Assembly: GCA_032622095.1 (NCBI GenBank)
Contig: CP136065.1
Span: 211,836,151 to 211,900,150, forward strand
Direction: 5' to 3'
Length of the DNA stretch: 64,000 nucleotides
DNA from: Siphonodentalium dalli
Lineage: Eukaryota; Mollusca; Scaphopoda; Gadilida; Siphonodentaliidae
Below are positions 61,868 to 64,000 of the stretch, piece by piece. The notes under the pieces were generated by a model. That model did not search any database. It had not been told where the DNA came from and worked only from the letters and a program-made list of their open reading frames with translations. A program made the position numbers and the translations under genes. Position 1 is the first letter of the stretch, and every line of letters begins with the position of its first letter.

Positions 61868-62139
61868 GTGAGTACAAACACCTATGTGTGTTATTGTTGT
61901 ATCATTACCAGGCATCTCAATTAGAACAGTAGCATTGGTACTGATATGCAGTGTTCAAGCTGCCTGGGGCCATTTGCCAAAACAAAATGAAATGGCCGGG
62001 AAAATGTCATCAATGGCCCAAGGTATTTTTCTACAGACAATGGAGTACCTATCCGAATATGCTGATGAGACACATAAAGCATGCAGCCGGGAAGTCTCCA
62101 AAGTGATGTATACCCATTGGCAACCTCGATTATGCAATG

Positions 62140-62349
62140 TTCCATCTGCCAATTTGGGGATATAGAGAAACTAAACTAAAAAAGAAATAGAATCTATGTG
62201 AAGAAGTTTCTAAAGAAATTTTATAATAAAGAAACTTTCCAGAGAAGATGAGGCCTAAGCAGAATGAGGTCCCCAGAGGGTGAATTTAGTGATCCTAGCC
62301 TCCTATGCGGGATAGCGTCACTAAATTCACTCTCTTGGGACCTCATTAT
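62140..62349. mobile_element. foldback MITE, family F, right half
   Basis: The spacer (CAACCTCGATTATGCAATGT, AAACTTTCCAGAGAAGATGA) is followed by one hairpin at 62259-62347 (GAATGAGGTCCCCAGAGGGT .. GGGACCTCATTATG). Terminal sequence beyond is missing. Confidence 0.75.
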
Positions 62350-63111
62350 GTGGTGTGTGCAGGGACACCGGTTTCCATTTCAACTATCCTGATGTGTGCG
62401 CAGGGACAATGGTTTCCATGGGCACATGCCATCTCCCTCTCTGCTATATAGTAAGACAGGTTTGATTCTTTTAATTGAACCCTATCATTTTTTATTATAC
62501 CCCCAATTTTTCAAAGCGAAAATGGATTGACTGCATCTATCTGTTTGTCCATCCGTTTATCTGTCAGTCCAGGCATTTATTTCAGTCTTGGTTTATTGTA
62601 TCTGAATGGAACTTTATATGTAGTTTTGTAATCATGACTGCTTTCAAAACAGGGGTAATATGACAGTTTTAACTGTTAATCTTATTGAATTACAATGATT
62701 CAACATATACATGTAATTTCACTATATCCCACCATGGGTATCCATAATTTATTTTAAACCGATATTTCCTCACCAATATCAACATTATATATAGTATTAT
62801 CGCAGCAGGTGAGATGCTGCCTTTGGATGCGTTTTGGTGTTTCATGTGACCGATACCATCGGGGACTATAACGGAAATAAATCATCCCCAGACTGTTTTT
62901 TATGCTATCCCCGATGGTTTTTGGTCACCTGTTAGTGCCTGACAACCTCTTTGCAGATCCAAACCTTTAGTGAAATTCACTATATTTATTTTGTCAAACA
63001 GTCATATGTCTCTAAATTCAGCTTTATTTTTACAGCACATTATACACTTATATACCATCATATCCTTTCTAAATCTACCTCTTGTACTTGCATTTTGTTG
63101 CCTGTTACATA
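62350..63111. other. non-coding intron 15
   Basis: GTGTGTGCAGGGACACCGGT and GTGTGCGCAGGGACAATGGT form a small direct repeat (62352-62425). An inverted pair CCATCGGGGA / TCCCCGATGG lies at 62847-62917, bracketed by TGTGACC and GGTCACC. No exon was found. Confidence 0.45.
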
Positions 63112-63775
63112 GGCTGCGACACACGTACCACAGTAGCGATGTCATAGTAGGTGTGACAATTTATTATGGTGGAGTTTTGTGACAATTTGTTGTCATAATT
63201 AATATGCCATAGCAAGCCATGTCGCCCTCTGCACATTCGCACAATGAGTCTACCAAGCTCTACCAGCGACGATCGATCTCTCAAGGATGTATCTACCTGA
63301 ATGTCTTGTCGATGTTGATCTTTACTCAACACGCAGTGTTATATTATGCATGTTAAGACACAAGTCCACTTTGTAACTTAATGAATAACCCATCTCAACA
63401 GCCATGATTGTTCTTACTAATGAAATTAATATAAGTAGATAAACTTTGAGATAATATAAAAAAACGTACCACAATAATGATATGTGAGTCAATGAGGAAT
63501 TACCACCAGGCCACGGTCAAACACAATTCTGGACGATCTATCGTGCAATTATATATATCGTTGTGAATACAATTTAGCAAAACGTAATGAGTAGAGATCA
63601 ACCTTTGTGAAAAGCAATCGTTAATTGGTCCAGTCGACTCATTGTGCGGAAAATCAGCGGGCGACATGGATAGTTATGGCACAGAATTATGACGGACCAA
63701 TTGTTACCAAACTCCACCATAATAAATTGTCACACCTACTATGCCATCGCTACTGTGATACGTGTGTCCGCAGCC
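63112..63775. mobile_element. 664-bp element with about 65-bp TIRs
   Basis: GGCTGCGACACACGTACCAC at the left and TACGTGTGTCCGCAGCC at the right begin inverted repeats that extend through GTGACAATTTATTATGGTGG and its complement. The flanks ATA/ATA suggest a 2-3-bp target duplication. The interior has no transposase. Long TIRs with a short duplication allow several superfamilies; none is assigned. Confidence 0.8.
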
Positions 63776-63842
63776 ATACTCGTTACCATTAAAACGTATC
63801 TTATAATGCTAATAAGATAATTAATCCACCTTCAACATGGTA

Positions 63843-64000
63843 CAGTAATGCCCTAAATAATCGACTCCTTAACCACAGCAGAATTGTGGGTAATTTTTCA
63901 GCATTTTGTCGGAAATATGGCTTGTTGCCATTCATCGGAAAGCTCTCAGTGAATGGCAACAAGCCATATTTCCGACTAAATCCTGAAAAATTACCCATAA
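63843..64000. mobile_element. palindromic MITE, family M, cut by the window end
   Basis: TA then CAGTAATGCCCTAAATAATC, left arm complete, shortened centre (GAAAGCTCTCAGTGAATGGC) and right arm to AATTACCCATAA at 64000. The final GGGCATTACTG must lie just beyond. Confidence 0.9.

Noticed and set aside
60213-60600. tRNA gene
   Set aside because: Only an A-box-like part is present, it is split by a MITE, and no B box or acceptor stem was found.

Overview
This is a window of animal nuclear DNA. It is AT-rich, packed with short transposon relics, and carries one multi-exon gene with small exons and GT-AG introns. Frequent TACATGTA-type stretches, many TTAA-flanked MITEs and long minisatellites suggest a lophotrochozoan, most likely a mollusc such as a bivalve. 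That assignment is an impression from sequence style, not a proven one. No bacterial genes, CRISPR array, rRNA or intact tRNA gene was seen.

Coding content. I recognise one protein-coding gene, on the + strand. Fifteen exons between 5007 and 61867 have introns of phase 0, 1 or 2 that all agree. Joined, they give 2337 nt (779 codons) with no stop. Both ends are open, so the window holds an internal part of the gene. The protein is a helical, charged, leucine-patterned polypeptide with two acidic runs, two N-glycosylation sequons and, near its end, a five-arginine furin-type site followed by a cysteine. This resembles the stereocilin/otoancorin/mesothelin superfamily of superhelical extracellular proteins, where mesothelin precursor is also cut at a furin site. 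The family call is tentative; the exon structure is strong.

Layout. 1-3287: tandem satellite, about five divergent units near 52 bp and then 49 units in exact 61-bp register. 3289-5006: TTAA-type elements. 5007-11602: exons 1-3. 11663-21770: a 10-kb block of three adjacent large non-autonomous elements whose ends are filled with iterated short motifs, all in intron 3. 22110-24773: exons 4-5. 24869-27205: piggyBac-like MITEs and a tandem array of their ends. 28770-45455: exons 6-11 among foldback MITEs, plus a dead LINE reverse transcriptase and a dead Tc1-like transposase. 45456-59954: exons 12-13, hAT-like insertions and a 57-bp minisatellite. 59955-64000: exons 14-15, a tRNA-like SINE fragment split by a Mutator-like MITE, a 664-bp long-TIR element, and a palindromic MITE cut by the window edge.

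Mobile elements dominate the introns. The main classes are: TTAACCC-ended piggyBac-like MITEs (five families, A to E, several sharing one central hairpin); TTAAAG-ended elements (three families); TA-flanked CAGTAATGC palindromic MITEs (at least 14 copies); a GCAGAATGAGGTCCCC foldback family (about 12 copies); and five CAGGG/CAGAC-ended hAT-like elements with 8-bp target duplications. Several are nested, which allows target duplications and relative ages to be read directly.
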